The notes: a model not told the origin generated them from the sequence alone. A stretch of DNA of 37,207 bases from Bin55 sp028819195 (GCA_028819195.1 JAPPMF010000014.1:1-37207); one strand, 5' to 3'. Shown: positions 16,182 through 25,435, counted from the first letter of the stretch. Numbers and translations: made by a program.

Positions 16182-17543
16182 CTACATCCCGATCGCCTCA
16201 AGCTCCTCGGTCAACTCTTCTCTTTGTTCCGTTGTTAATAATTTAGCAACCTCTCGCATTTGTTCCTTCGTAAGAACACTTTGCGCAGAGTAAGAGCGAA
16301 TCACAGTGAATGCCGCATGTGATTTCAATTCGTCCGAGCTCAGTTCGTTTATAAATTCATGAACAGAACGGGGATCTGTGTTAGCCCATCGCGCGGTAAT
16401 GTTTCGTTCATACTGTGTTCGTTGTGCTTCTGACAGATCTGAACCTAGTTCGTAGGCTTGTTTTACATTGTTTGCTTCAAGCATAACATTTCCGACAATT
16501 TGGTAAGCATGTAATCGGGTCTGGCCTTCTCGCACTCGTGGTAGCAACTTTAGGGCGGTATCGATCCCATGATACGCGTAGGCTAATTCGATCCCGAGTT
16601 GATTCTCCCCCGTTGGTTGCTCTAAAGCTTTTGTCATGGCAAGTTCAGGATCAGAAGAAGAGATTCTAAGTAGAACTGTGCCTACTAACGACTCCCTAAG
16701 TTCTGGATCTTCTACCCAAGAATCGCGTAACACCCAATCCAGAGCGACCAATGGTTCTGTACCAGCCCAGTTACTCACAACCGTGAAAGTCACACTTCTT
16801 CGAGTTAAAGGATTTTCGATAGTGGACAAGAGTGGTAGAACTTCTCTTGGTTCGTTGTGTGCTAATTCCACAAGCGCTTCATACCGTGCCTGCTCCTGAA
16901 GTTCGCGTGGAAGTGTTTCCACTTTCGCAAGTGCAGAGTGCGGGTCAAGAGTCGCCAAAATTTCAAAAATCGCAGATAGGATCTGACTGCGGATCTCTTC
17001 GTCGTCTATGGTTGACACGGCATCCAGCGTTTCTTGCGGAGCCACTCTAGCCCACAGTTCGAAAAACGACGATACTATTTCAGTTTCAATTTCTCCAACT
17101 AATGAAATCGCATATTCAATAGTGGTACTTGAATTATTTTGGGCTGATTTGTAAAGTAACGAAACAAGGACTAGTTCCTTAACGTCTGGATTCGATATTC
17201 CATCCTTGATTCTGTCAATGACGTTTAGTCCGTCTGTTTCGATCCACTTTTCAGCAATTGTAAGAAGTTCTTTGATCTGAACTGAATCGGGTACTTCGTC
17301 TTGAACGAGTTGTTCCCAAGCCGGCTGAAAATCATCGGTATCGAAGTATTCGCTAGGAGAACTCGTCGGTTCCGATGTCAAACCCGCTACCGAAGACTCT
17401 TTAGACAAATTTGTGGCGTTAGCGTTAGAGTGCTGGTCTGGTTGGGATTCATCAGAAACCAACATACCTATACCGAGAGTGAGAAGAACTCCAACCAAAC
17501 ACCCAATCACGCCGACTAAGATTAACTGATTTCTACTTTGCAT
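16182..17543 (-). CDS. Membrane-anchored W-A-x-x-D-P helical-repeat protein, short paralogue
   Basis: This 453-residue protein has an N-terminal transmembrane anchor (LILVGVIGCLVGVLLTLGIG) followed by a polar linker and a long periplasmic helical-repeat region. The repeats have a period near 35 residues and a W-A-x-x-D-P-x-x-A-L core: LWARVAPQETLDAV, TLDPHSALAKVETLP, NWAGTEPLVALDWV, SSDPELAMTKALEQP, RWANTDPRSVHEF. The last 25 residues (LTKEQMREVAKLL) are a conserved cap shared with both upstream paralogues. Compared with them it lacks about 150 residues of N-terminal repeats. It is the third gene of a tandem minus-strand set, 33 bp after the preceding gene. HEAT-like solenoids of this sort usually mediate protein contacts; no specific partner is known. 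The start is ATG 17543, encoding MQSRNQ like its relatives. Confidence 0.75.
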   Translation of the reverse strand: MQSRNQLILVGVIGCLVGVLLTLGIGMLVSDESQPDQHSNANATNLSKESSVAGLTSEPTSSPSEYFDTDDFQPAWEQLVQDEVPDSVQIKELLTIAEKWIETDGLNVIDRIKDGISNPDVKELVLVSLLYKSAQNNSSTTIEYAISLVGEIETEIVSSFFELWARVAPQETLDAVSTIDDEEIRSQILSAIFEILATLDPHSALAKVETLPRELQEQARYEALVELAHNEPREVLPLLSTIENPLTRRSVTFTVVSNWAGTEPLVALDWVLRDSWVEDPELRESLVGTVLLRISSSDPELAMTKALEQPTGENQLGIELAYAYHGIDTALKLLPRVREGQTRLHAYQIVGNVMLEANNVKQAYELGSDLSEAQRTQYERNITARWANTDPRSVHEFINELSSDELKSHAAFTVIRSYSAQSVLTKEQMREVAKLLTTEQREELTEELEAIGM

Positions 17544-17576
17544 GGTTGAAAATCAATTCAATCCGTTCTCGCTATT

Positions 17577-19352
17577 CTACGATTCGATCGTGCTCAATGT
17601 TCGTCGTAGTTTTTGCCGTTGGCCATCTGTTAAGTAATTCGCCACTTCGCGCAGCTGTTCGTTAGTCATTCGATTCCGTTGAAAAGAAATCAGCATGTAT
17701 GCGGCGATGGATTGCAATTTCTTGGATCTGAGACGGCTTATGTTGTCATAAACAGCGGAAGGATCCCTGTGGGCCCATCTTTCGATGATCTCATACTGAT
17801 AGTTGTTTATATTGTTTTCAGGCAAATCATTTCCTAAACTGAACGCGCGGTCTATCTCACCTCGCATGAGTAGCGTAAATCCAACACTTTGATAAGCTTT
17901 AAGACGAGTATTCCCTTCACGGGTACGAGGTAACATCTTTATCGCAGTATCTAAGTTCCGCCACGACAGCGAGTCAATCAATATTGCCTCAGCCCCGACT
18001 CGCGATCGCCCAAGCGGTTGGTCCAAAGCGGTGTCCATTGCAAGATCTGGATTTGTTCTAGCAAGGAAATACAATACTGGCTGTAACAAAGACTGTCGAT
18101 AACGAATTTCGTCGACAAAGGGATCATTTAATACCCAATTGAGCGCAGCTAATGCGTCTTTTTCAGCCCAACTATTGACAAGAGCACGTGCGACTTGTCG
18201 TTGACTACCGGGATTATCCAACGAAGGCAAATAACTAATGACGGATTTTGGTTCTGAAATAGCCAAAGACACAAGGGCAGCCTCTGTTGCCTTAAGTTGA
18301 AGTTCATTCGGAAGCGATTCAATCTCGTCCAACAACGCGTAGGGGTCGACGTCAGCCCAAGTTGAAAGGATGGTTGATTGCAGGTGTCGGCGGTTTTCTC
18401 GGTTGTCAAGGGTCGATACCAGATCTAGAATTTCCTTGGGTGCGGTCCGCGCCCACCGTTGGAAAAATGAAGACACGAAGTACGTGTCGTCGCCACCCAC
18501 TAACGACAAGGCGTACTCTAAAGTACCATCACGATCTTTTAATGCAGAGTGGTACAAGAGGGAACCGATAATCACCTGTTTTACCGCCCACCCATCAAGA
18601 CCATCTCGTACTCTGTCAATTGCAGCGAAGCCTTCTTTGTCAAACCAACTTTCAGCAATGGACAGGAGTTCTTGCACTTGGACGTAGTCAGGAAGTTCGT
18701 CTTGAATCAAAGTGTTCCATGAATTCTCGAAATCACCAACAGTAATTGAATCACTCTGATTGACGTTATCGTCGGTCGGAATATCAAGGTCTAAAGATTC
18801 CGCGATACGAAGCTGTTTAGAAAAAGCAATGTCCTCGTTTGACAACATAATTCCTTGCCAGGCGAGACTCTTGAGGTTAGGAGCTAACACACTTGCTTTC
18901 TTCAGAGCGGCGTCGTGATCAACATGAGACCATGCAGCAAATACCACCGGGATCAAATCCAAAATTTCTGAATCGGGTAATAACGATACGTTTGCCAATG
19001 CTTCTTCCGGGTCTAAGTACACGAGTTTTCGCACTATTGCTTGTTGGGTTTCAAACCGACGGGCTGTATTGGAAAGTCTTTGCGAAGTTCCTAGTGATTC
19101 AATCAACTCAAAGAACGACATTTCTGAAAGTGTCAAGTAAAGTTGCGAAAAATACTCGTAATCGACTAAATGTTCATAGTCGGTGGGATCATAAATCGAA
19201 TTCGATTCAAAATCTGCTAAATCGACTGATTCATTACGTTTATTGTCGCTGGGAGTGACCATCCCAGTACCAAAAACGATAGCTAAGGTTCCCACTACAC
19301 CAATTAAACAAGCAGTCACGCCGACTACGATGATTTGTGTTGTCTTTTGCAT
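17577..19352 (-). CDS. Membrane-anchored W-A-x-x-D-P helical-repeat protein, paralogue B
   Basis: From ATG 19352 this gives 591 residues: a transmembrane anchor (IIVVGVTACLIGVVGTLAIV), a polar linker and about ten helical repeats with cores such as AWSHVDHDAALKKA, RWARTAPKEILDLV, TWADVDPYALLDEIESLP, SWAEKDALAALNWV, ARTNPDLAMDTALDQPL and RWAHRDPSAVYDNI. The ATG overlaps the TAA of the upstream paralogue by one base (TAATG), so the two are almost certainly translationally coupled; a GTG or ATG further upstream would extend the protein without a signal and is less likely. The order of repeats and the terminal cap (MTNEQLREVANYL) match the 19352-21145 product along the full length, so the pair arose by tandem duplication. 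The function is unknown and a periplasmic scaffold role is an inference. Confidence 0.78.
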   Translation of the reverse strand: MQKTTQIIVVGVTACLIGVVGTLAIVFGTGMVTPSDNKRNESVDLADFESNSIYDPTDYEHLVDYEYFSQLYLTLSEMSFFELIESLGTSQRLSNTARRFETQQAIVRKLVYLDPEEALANVSLLPDSEILDLIPVVFAAWSHVDHDAALKKASVLAPNLKSLAWQGIMLSNEDIAFSKQLRIAESLDLDIPTDDNVNQSDSITVGDFENSWNTLIQDELPDYVQVQELLSIAESWFDKEGFAAIDRVRDGLDGWAVKQVIIGSLLYHSALKDRDGTLEYALSLVGGDDTYFVSSFFQRWARTAPKEILDLVSTLDNRENRRHLQSTILSTWADVDPYALLDEIESLPNELQLKATEAALVSLAISEPKSVISYLPSLDNPGSQRQVARALVNSWAEKDALAALNWVLNDPFVDEIRYRQSLLQPVLYFLARTNPDLAMDTALDQPLGRSRVGAEAILIDSLSWRNLDTAIKMLPRTREGNTRLKAYQSVGFTLLMRGEIDRAFSLGNDLPENNINNYQYEIIERWAHRDPSAVYDNISRLRSKKLQSIAAYMLISFQRNRMTNEQLREVANYLTDGQRQKLRRTLSTIES

Positions 19353-21145
19353 TAGTCGAATTCCATCCCGTGTCGTTTCAATTCCTCCCAATGCTGTTTC
19401 GAAAGATACTTAGATGCTGCATTCACTTGTTGATCTGTTAAGTTCCGTTGCCACGTATTTAGTTGAATCAACGTAAAAGCCGCAAAAGACTGCAATTCGG
19501 TAGAACCTAAGTCGTGTAAATTCTCAAACAGCTCTGTGGGTGATCTTCGTGCCCATTCATTTGTCAGCAAATTATCATACCTTTTCCGGTCCTCTCCTTG
19601 TAGGTTCGATCCCAGTTCGAAAGCGCGCTCGACTTCTCCTTTGTAAATGAGTGCTATTCCTATTGCATCCCGTGCCATACGTTTGGTTTCTCCATCGCGT
19701 ACTCGAGGAAATAAATTGAGAGCTAGTTCAACATCCTTCCACGCGAGTGAATTAATCACTTGTGCTTCGTACCCATATACCCCATCTTGAAGTGGTTCGG
19801 CCAATGCCGTATCCATAGCTAACTCAGGATTCTGTCGTGCCAATTGCATCAAGATTGGGTGGAGCAAGTGTTTTCGGTTATCCCCAACCGTATTATCATT
19901 CTGCACCCAAGTCAGTGCTTCAACCGCGTCTATGCGTGCCCAATTATCAGCAATCGAATACAAGATATTGTTGCGACTGCCAGTATTTTCGATTGAAGGA
20001 AGGTAGGAAAGGACACCTTTGGGGTCAGTCTCAGCTAGTTTCTGTAAAGCTGATTCTTGCCCCATCACTTTCATATTTTCAGGCAATTGATCAAGTTGTG
20101 CCAAAAGAGCGTTCGGGTCTGATCTCGCCCAGGCCTGTACGAAATTGTGGTACATGTTTCGACGAATTTCTTCAGACTCCAGCGAAGCGATCGACTGCAT
20201 CGCCGATTCCGGATCTTTCTGTGCCCAACTTTCGACGATCGCAGTCAGAAACGTATGGTCGTAATTCTCTGTCAAGTTTATTGCGTAATCGAAAGCTTCT
20301 TTTAGATCTTCTTCAGCTAAATGAAAAAGTAAACCGTTAATAACCGTATACCTGACTTCCCAAGTTGTCAAGGAATCGCTTATTTGTTCAAGTACTGAAA
20401 ATCCACTTTGGTTGAGCCAAGCTCTCCCGACAGTAAGCAGTTCACTTACCTGAAAGGCCTCTGATTTGCCATCAGCAATAATCTCCAACCAAGTTAGTTC
20501 GGGATTGTCAACAGTCACGTCAAGAATTTGATCGGTTATGGAATCGACCAAGCCATCTCCATGATCTAATTCTGCAGTCAACTCGTGTAGTTTTTCATTA
20601 TTTAAATCTGTTTGCACACTCATGATTCCCTGCAGCGCGCTTTTACGTAAATCCAATGGCATAGAACTAGCATGCTTTATTGCTTGGTTTAAATTGGTAC
20701 GCGACCAAGCCGCAAAAACAGTTTTTGTTAAACGAAGTTCATCGATTTTTGACAACTTCTTGAGATTTTGCAGTGTCTTGACAGGGTTATGTGCAGACAT
20801 TTTTCGAACAATTGCTACTTGGGTGCCGTCCCTTCTCGTGAGGTCTGTATATTGTTGAGTATCTAACAGCAACGTTTGTAGTTGGGAATTCGATACGGTT
20901 TCAAGTACTTTGTAAAGTGTAGAAAAATAGTCAAAGTCACTTGGTAAATTGGTCGTCAGAAGTTGGGTAGGATTTTGCTCCACCTCGTCGAGACTGATCT
21001 CGTCGAAACTGCTCGTTGTTTGCTGAGCTCCGTAGTTTGCGTCAGTATTGTTTGTATCTAAGAGAACAAAGGCGACAATTGTCGCCGCGACACCAAAGGC
21101 ACAAGCAACAACTAGACCAGCAAGTAGTTTTATTTTGGATTGCAT
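19352..21145 (-). CDS. Membrane-anchored W-A-x-x-D-P helical-repeat protein, paralogue C (first gene of the operon)
   Basis: From ATG 21145 this encodes 597 residues starting MQSKIKLLAGLVVACAFG, matching the MQ-(S/K)-x start of its two relatives; a TTG at 21184 would only add a non-conserved extension. It has one transmembrane segment, then a polar linker and W-A-x-x-D-P repeats: AWSRTNLNQAIKHA, SWAQKDPESAMQSIASL, AWARSDPNALLAQLDQLP, NWARIDAVEALTWV, ARQNPELAMDTALAEPL, EWARRSPTELFENL. It ends with the cap LTDQQVNAASKYL. It leads the three-gene set and shares a 120-bp divergent promoter region with the UDP-sugar dehydrogenase. Similar W-x-x-x-D-P repeat proteins occur in several bacterial phyla without known function. 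Confidence 0.78.
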   Translation of the reverse strand: MQSKIKLLAGLVVACAFGVAATIVAFVLLDTNNTDANYGAQQTTSSFDEISLDEVEQNPTQLLTTNLPSDFDYFSTLYKVLETVSNSQLQTLLLDTQQYTDLTRRDGTQVAIVRKMSAHNPVKTLQNLKKLSKIDELRLTKTVFAAWSRTNLNQAIKHASSMPLDLRKSALQGIMSVQTDLNNEKLHELTAELDHGDGLVDSITDQILDVTVDNPELTWLEIIADGKSEAFQVSELLTVGRAWLNQSGFSVLEQISDSLTTWEVRYTVINGLLFHLAEEDLKEAFDYAINLTENYDHTFLTAIVESWAQKDPESAMQSIASLESEEIRRNMYHNFVQAWARSDPNALLAQLDQLPENMKVMGQESALQKLAETDPKGVLSYLPSIENTGSRNNILYSIADNWARIDAVEALTWVQNDNTVGDNRKHLLHPILMQLARQNPELAMDTALAEPLQDGVYGYEAQVINSLAWKDVELALNLFPRVRDGETKRMARDAIGIALIYKGEVERAFELGSNLQGEDRKRYDNLLTNEWARRSPTELFENLHDLGSTELQSFAAFTLIQLNTWQRNLTDQQVNAASKYLSKQHWEELKRHGMEFD

Positions 21146-21265
21146 CGAACTCTTGACTTCACGGAGTTTCGCCGCGATAACCAATTTACATAATAATCAT
21201 ACTCGAATTTCTGAAAAATCAGTTGTAATCGAGTCGTTCGTCACACAAAAAGAATTACCTAAACA
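21146..21265. promoter_or_regulatory. Divergent promoter region
   Basis: These 120 bp separate two divergent units, so both promoters must lie here or inside the genes. On the minus strand a TATTAT box (about 21195) lies 16 bp from TTTTCA. The plus strand has no comparably clear boxes. The shared region could let the repeat operon and the dehydrogenase unit be co-regulated, but no operator symmetry is obvious. Confidence 0.35.
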
Positions 21266-22552
21266 GTGTTTAACGTTAAAGTTTCAAAGAAAACCGTCGT
21301 TGGAGTTATCGGGCTAGGATATGTCGGACTGCCATTAGCTGTCCGATGCAGTTCTCGTTACCGCACGATTGGTTTCGACAATTCACCAGAACGAATAGCA
21401 GAGTTACAGCGCGCCGAGGACAAGTCAGGAGAAGTAGAACTAGATCAACTGCAAGGTAACGACAATCTAGTTTTTACCTGCGATGCAAAGCAATTAAAAG
21501 CTTGTAATGTTCTCATCGTTACAGTTCCGACTCCTATAACAAAAAACAATGAACCGGATCTTACTTTGCTGCAACTCGCCTGTGAGACGGTTGGTAGTGT
21601 ATTGCAACGTTTTTCTACTGTGATTTTCGAATCTACGGTATATCCAGGGGTATCGGAAGAAGTTTGTGTCCCCATCATCGAAAGGTTTTCTGGATTGACC
21701 TTAAATATTGACTTTTGGCTTGGGTACAGTCCAGAACGTATAAACCCAGGTGATCGTGAACATCGTCTCACCGAGGTTATTAAAGTTACCTCTGGTTCGA
21801 ACAAGAATGCGAGACAATTTGTGGATAACTTCTACCGTTCGATTATCCCAGCTGGAACCCACAGTGCTTCATCCATCCGTGTTGCTGAAGCAGCTAAAGT
21901 TATCGAAAACATTCAAAGAGATATCAATATAGCTCTAGTCAATGAATTCGCATTGTTGTTTGAAAAACTTGACATCGACACGGGTGACGTGCTGGAAGCC
22001 GCACAGACTAAATGGAACTTCTTACCGTTTCGACCGGGTTTAGTTGGCGGGCACTGCATCGGCGTTGATCCGTACTATCTCACTTATAAAGCCCGTGAAG
22101 TCGGGTTCCGACCAGATGTAATTCTTGCTGGTCGCAAGATCAACAACGCTATGCCTCGGTGGGTTGCGAGTCAAATCTGCGATCTGCTGAGTGCAAGGAA
22201 GAAAGAGCTAGCGCAATGCAAGGTGCTAGTGTTGGGGATTACTTTCAAAGAAAATTGTCCAGATACACGCAACAGTAAGACGATTGAATTGGTACGTGAG
22301 TTACGTACGCGTAATTTGCAAGTTGATGTGATGGATCCTGTTGCACACGCCGGAGCAAGTGAGTTACCAAGCGATATATCCTTAATTCACAATCCAAACA
22401 CAGACGAATACGATGGTTTAGTTATTACTGTCGCACATTCTCAGTTCCAAGACGCTGAACCAGAACAGATTCTTGCCTATGGTAAGTCTGGCGCGGTTGT
22501 CTATGACATCAAACACATACTCCCTAAATCAATAGTAACTGCACGCCTCTAA
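21266..22552 (+). CDS. UDP-N-acetyl-hexosamine (nucleotide-sugar) 6-dehydrogenase, TviB/WbpA type
   Basis: This 428-residue enzyme should oxidise C6 of a UDP-N-acetylhexosamine with two NAD+ to give the uronic acid used in surface polysaccharides. The N-terminal Rossmann motif is GVIGLGYVGLPLA (residues 13-25). VPTPITKNNEPDL and ESTVYPG are typical of the UDP-GlcNAc/GalNAc branch. YSPERINPGD, AEAAKVIEN (catalytic lysine) and GGHCIGVDPYY with nucleophile Cys264 complete the active site. The C-terminal half has GITFKENCPDTRNSK. The length is normal and all key residues are present. The start is GTG 21266 with no obvious Shine-Dalgarno sequence. The next gene begins 7 bp after the stop, so the two form an operon. 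No glycosyltransferases or epimerases are in the window, so the sugar pathway lies elsewhere. TviB is the closest named type, but I do not assign a symbol. Confidence 0.88.
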   Translation: MFNVKVSKKTVVGVIGLGYVGLPLAVRCSSRYRTIGFDNSPERIAELQRAEDKSGEVELDQLQGNDNLVFTCDAKQLKACNVLIVTVPTPITKNNEPDLTLLQLACETVGSVLQRFSTVIFESTVYPGVSEEVCVPIIERFSGLTLNIDFWLGYSPERINPGDREHRLTEVIKVTSGSNKNARQFVDNFYRSIIPAGTHSASSIRVAEAAKVIENIQRDINIALVNEFALLFEKLDIDTGDVLEAAQTKWNFLPFRPGLVGGHCIGVDPYYLTYKAREVGFRPDVILAGRKINNAMPRWVASQICDLLSARKKELAQCKVLVLGITFKENCPDTRNSKTIELVRELRTRNLQVDVMDPVAHAGASELPSDISLIHNPNTDEYDGLVITVAHSQFQDAEPEQILAYGKSGAVVYDIKHILPKSIVTARL

Positions 22553-22559
22553 ACAAGTT

Positions 22560-24032
22560 TTGACTACGGAAAATTCTTCTCCACCTTCTCGCGGGTTGTT
22601 TTTCGCCGTAGTGTTGATGGGGGCACTAGTAATCCTAACGGTGGTAGGGTATTTTCTATGGTTACCAAATCTAGCTCCAAAACTCATCACATTAGCGATC
22701 CTACCGTTTGAAGGGGACGAAACAACACCCGATCATCTAAAGTACGAACTTCCACGATTTTTGACAATGAGATTGTCAGAAAGTCGTGATTTAAATATCG
22801 TTGATTTTTACGATACTCGTGAATGGTTTGAGACAGGGGAGGTGCAATTTCAGACTTCTGCGATTGTGCTAGGAGCTACGCATCTACTTGCGGGTGAGTT
22901 CAAATCAGTTGCTGATACAGGTGAGTTTGATTTAGAAATCCAACTAGTCGATGTTTCGAAAATATCTCCCAGCATGAAATGGGAATCGACTTTTTCGTCT
23001 GACGAGCAATCGATACTTGAGATCCACAACGAAATTGTGACTAACGTTCGCGAAAAATTGTATGACAAGAGTCCGTTAGCACCACTTGAGGAGGAACTCA
23101 ATTCGGCTAGTTTTGAACACTTACTACGAGCATATTCCCTTGTTTCAGATGGACGAATAAATGATGCTGCTAAATTACTACTTGCTGAAAACCACCAATG
23201 GGAATCGGCGCATAGTTCTTATCTGTTATCCCAGCTTCTCCCAAATTCCCGAGCCCAATACATAGAACGCGCGTTGAAACTAGACCCGAATCATTACTTG
23301 GCATTGATTGAGAATGTTGATATTCAGTACGAACGCGATCGAGATTTTCTGCAGTATCTTGACAGCGTTACCGAACTGGCAAGTAGATATCCGAACTCTA
23401 AGGCTGTCTCTTCATTAGCACGAATTTATCACGAATTAGGTTGGTTTGCAGAAGAGCAGGAATTGTTATATCGAGTTTCTCGGATTCAACCGTTGTCGAG
23501 TGAAGTTGCTCTACGAATCGCGTTTTCTCGGTTTCACACTGAGGACCAGGAACTAGTTACTGACGCATTGCAAATCGCTCAACTCCGAGAACCATCCGAC
23601 GAACGGGTAACCCGATATCGAGGACTCTTCGATTGGAATGTTCTTGAACAAAGAAATGATGATGGTACCAACGAGATTCTCCGACTCATTAAAGGAGAGT
23701 ATGACTATTCAAATTTAGCTAGCATGCCGTCGAACTTAATACAAAAGTTTACCTGCGACGAATTAGTTGAACTCGCGCTCTACTTGGATGATTTCGATGG
23801 AGCGTTTGATGCGTTTTCTTGTAGTCGACGGTTATGGTTACAACCCCCACCTTTTTGGAACGAAGATAAACCACAGTGGGTCTCATTTGTTGGGGACGAA
23901 CGATACATTCGGTGGCTGAAAGTTAAAGGGTTAGATTTAACGAAATTAGGCGAGTTAACTCCACCAGTAGTCAGAAAACTGTTCATTCCGAAACGGCGTT
24001 ACCTTTGGTCACCGAAGTCAGAATCTGAGTAA
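22560..24032 (+). CDS. Inner-membrane protein with periplasmic TolB-like domain and TPR repeats
   Basis: This 490-residue protein has an N-terminal transmembrane helix (FFAVVLMGALVILTVVGYFL) followed by a periplasmic region. Residues 40-165 match the domain found after the membrane helix in CadC-like regulators and class III cyclases: ITLAILPFEGDE, RLSESRDLNIVDF, ATHLLAGEFKS, LEIQLVDVSK, W.STFSSDEQSILEIHNEI. The remaining part is TPR-like (ALKLDPNHYLALIEN, LARIYHELGWFAEEQELLYR). The N-terminal DNA-binding or catalytic output domain normally preceding the helix in such proteins is absent; only about ten residues are cytoplasmic. It starts at TTG 22560, 7 bp after the dehydrogenase stop, so it is probably cotranscribed and translationally coupled. 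A scaffold or sensor role in polysaccharide assembly is an inference. Confidence 0.72.
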   Translation: MTTENSSPPSRGLFFAVVLMGALVILTVVGYFLWLPNLAPKLITLAILPFEGDETTPDHLKYELPRFLTMRLSESRDLNIVDFYDTREWFETGEVQFQTSAIVLGATHLLAGEFKSVADTGEFDLEIQLVDVSKISPSMKWESTFSSDEQSILEIHNEIVTNVREKLYDKSPLAPLEEELNSASFEHLLRAYSLVSDGRINDAAKLLLAENHQWESAHSSYLLSQLLPNSRAQYIERALKLDPNHYLALIENVDIQYERDRDFLQYLDSVTELASRYPNSKAVSSLARIYHELGWFAEEQELLYRVSRIQPLSSEVALRIAFSRFHTEDQELVTDALQIAQLREPSDERVTRYRGLFDWNVLEQRNDDGTNEILRLIKGEYDYSNLASMPSNLIQKFTCDELVELALYLDDFDGAFDAFSCSRRLWLQPPPFWNEDKPQWVSFVGDERYIRWLKVKGLDLTKLGELTPPVVRKLFIPKRRYLWSPKSESE

Positions 24033-24092
24033 GAACTACCTCAAATTTTCAATTGAGAAACCGACATTCCTATGTGCGTTTTTTTTGAGCTG

Positions 24093-25073
24093 CTATCGTG
24101 ACGGCTGTTCGACTTTGTCGACTTCGTCAACTTCATCCGGTAGTCGCGAAAGCACCCGTTCAATCCATAACGCACTAGTGTTATGACGTCGCTGCTTGAA
24201 AACTTTCGGCAAGGAAGCCGCTAATACCGCTCGATGCTGAGTGATTGCTTCGTCGCCATAGGCCATGATCGCTTCAATCACACTAATCGGCGCGAACCCA
24301 AACTGGGTCTTCGGGTTTTCCAACACCTCAACTAAGGCCGCTAACCCGGCCGGCGATTGAAATTTAGCTAAACTCGCTGCGGCGTAGGTCATAGCAGGCA
24401 TATCCGCTTCTGGACTCGTCAAGACTTGGATACGAAACTCCTGGTCTTTAGGGTGATTAAACTCGCCAGCGTATAACGCTACGAGCAGCGGGAATGGATT
24501 ATCTTCTTTTTTATCCGGGAGTGTTTTTTTGCCTGCCAGCACACGCCAAATCAGCTCATAGACTTTCGGATCTCCCGGGTGTAAAAAAGCGAGAGTCCAT
24601 GGTAAACCAGTCCAGGCTGGTCTACTCCCAGTGCAAGGAAATCCGCGCTCCATTTCCTCTAGGGTCATAGTATAGTCATCGTCGGGCGGCACTACCCCAC
24701 CCGCGCGGTTAAACTCTTCCTCCCACAGCTGCATTAAGAGCTCACCGATTTGAGGATTATCTTGCAACCGGCGATCATCCGTAACCGGAGCATTATTCAT
24801 GCGCAAGTGAAGATTGATCCCTACATGACCTTTAATCGCCGACAACACACAGTGTTGAATCTCCGGATCTTCATGCTTTAATCCCGATAAAATCAGGTTG
24901 TGGATCGTCCCATTGCGGACGGTGGTATCGCGCATTCCTTTTTGCTTCAACCAGGAATATAACTCTTGGTCGGTGAGGTCTTCATCGGCTAGCATCTCTT
25001 CTAAAGTATTAGGTGTTCCAAAACTAGTGACACACACCAAAAGAAACAACAACACTACGATTAATTTTTGCAT
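24093..25073 (-). CDS. Secreted HEAT-like protein of unknown function
   Basis: This 326-residue protein has a typical signal peptide (MQKLIVVLLFLLVCVTSFG). The mature protein has helical, HEAT-like stretches (AAASLAKFQSPAGLAALVEV, ISVIEAIMAYGDEAI) and a central loop rich in proline and tryptophan (SRPAWTGLPWTLAF). Three cysteines occur, one in the signal peptide region and two in the body. The start at ATG 25073 is supported by GAGGAGGAG a few bases upstream, which lies in the end of the preceding gene. The upstream gene's stop (25085-25087) is 11 bp away, so the two form an operon. A sampled line (24301-24360) is 57% G+C, well above 40% at 23761-23820 in the neighbouring gene, hinting at separate origin. 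It ends in an acidic tail repeating DEVDEVDKV. Confidence 0.7.
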   Translation of the reverse strand: MQKLIVVLLFLLVCVTSFGTPNTLEEMLADEDLTDQELYSWLKQKGMRDTTVRNGTIHNLILSGLKHEDPEIQHCVLSAIKGHVGINLHLRMNNAPVTDDRRLQDNPQIGELLMQLWEEEFNRAGGVVPPDDDYTMTLEEMERGFPCTGSRPAWTGLPWTLAFLHPGDPKVYELIWRVLAGKKTLPDKKEDNPFPLLVALYAGEFNHPKDQEFRIQVLTSPEADMPAMTYAAASLAKFQSPAGLAALVEVLENPKTQFGFAPISVIEAIMAYGDEAITQHRAVLAASLPKVFKQRRHNTSALWIERVLSRLPDEVDEVDKVEQPSR

Positions 25074-25084
25074 ACTACTCCTCC

Positions 25085-25435
25085 TCAGGGACATAGGCTA
25101 TAGTCTTCCGGATTTTCAACATTATTCAAGTCACAGCCAGTTAACGTCATGTACGCCCAGTGTTGGCAATTCCGCAAAATCAAGTGAAAACCAACCCACT
25201 CTTTTTGATAACGAAGCACCACTGAAGAGGCGTTATTGGTCGTATCTCGAGAATTGCTTGAACCAAATTCTGTGCAAATATCTCTTAATCTAGTTTTGTC
25301 GATCATTGAACCTTCAAGGTAGATGATTTCATCATCTTCAAACCATACCTCCATTTGTTTATAAAACCCCGCTACGTTCGTTATGGGGCCGTAAAATACC
25401 CGCGCAAGGTATTTATTTTCCCCCGGTTCCCCCAT
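25085..25435 (-). CDS. Small protein with an NCxHWA motif
   Basis: This 116-residue protein has no signal peptide. Most of it resembles a small beta-rich domain (YLARVFYGPI, MEVWFEDDEIIYLEGS, VVLRYQKEWVGFHLIL), followed by RNCQHWAYMTLTGC. An asparagine-cysteine-x-histidine-aromatic motif at this place recalls the catalytic NCEHF segment of LRAT-like/NlpC-P60 permuted cysteine proteases and acyltransferases. However, the catalytic histidine expected upstream is not evident, so any activity is speculative. The start is ATG 25435 with AGG at a short distance. The stop lies 11 bp before the signal-peptide gene 24093-25073, whose ribosome-binding site overlaps this gene's end; the two are very likely cotranscribed and possibly functionally paired. 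Confidence 0.55.
   Translation of the reverse strand: MGEPGENKYLARVFYGPITNVAGFYKQMEVWFEDDEIIYLEGSMIDKTRLRDICTEFGSSNSRDTTNNASSVVLRYQKEWVGFHLILRNCQHWAYMTLTGCDLNNVENPEDYSLCP

Noticed and set aside
19837..20340. 167-codon plus-strand frame
   Set aside because: It is antisense to the W-DP repeat gene, which has a signal anchor, repeats and paralogues; this frame has no start context or domain.
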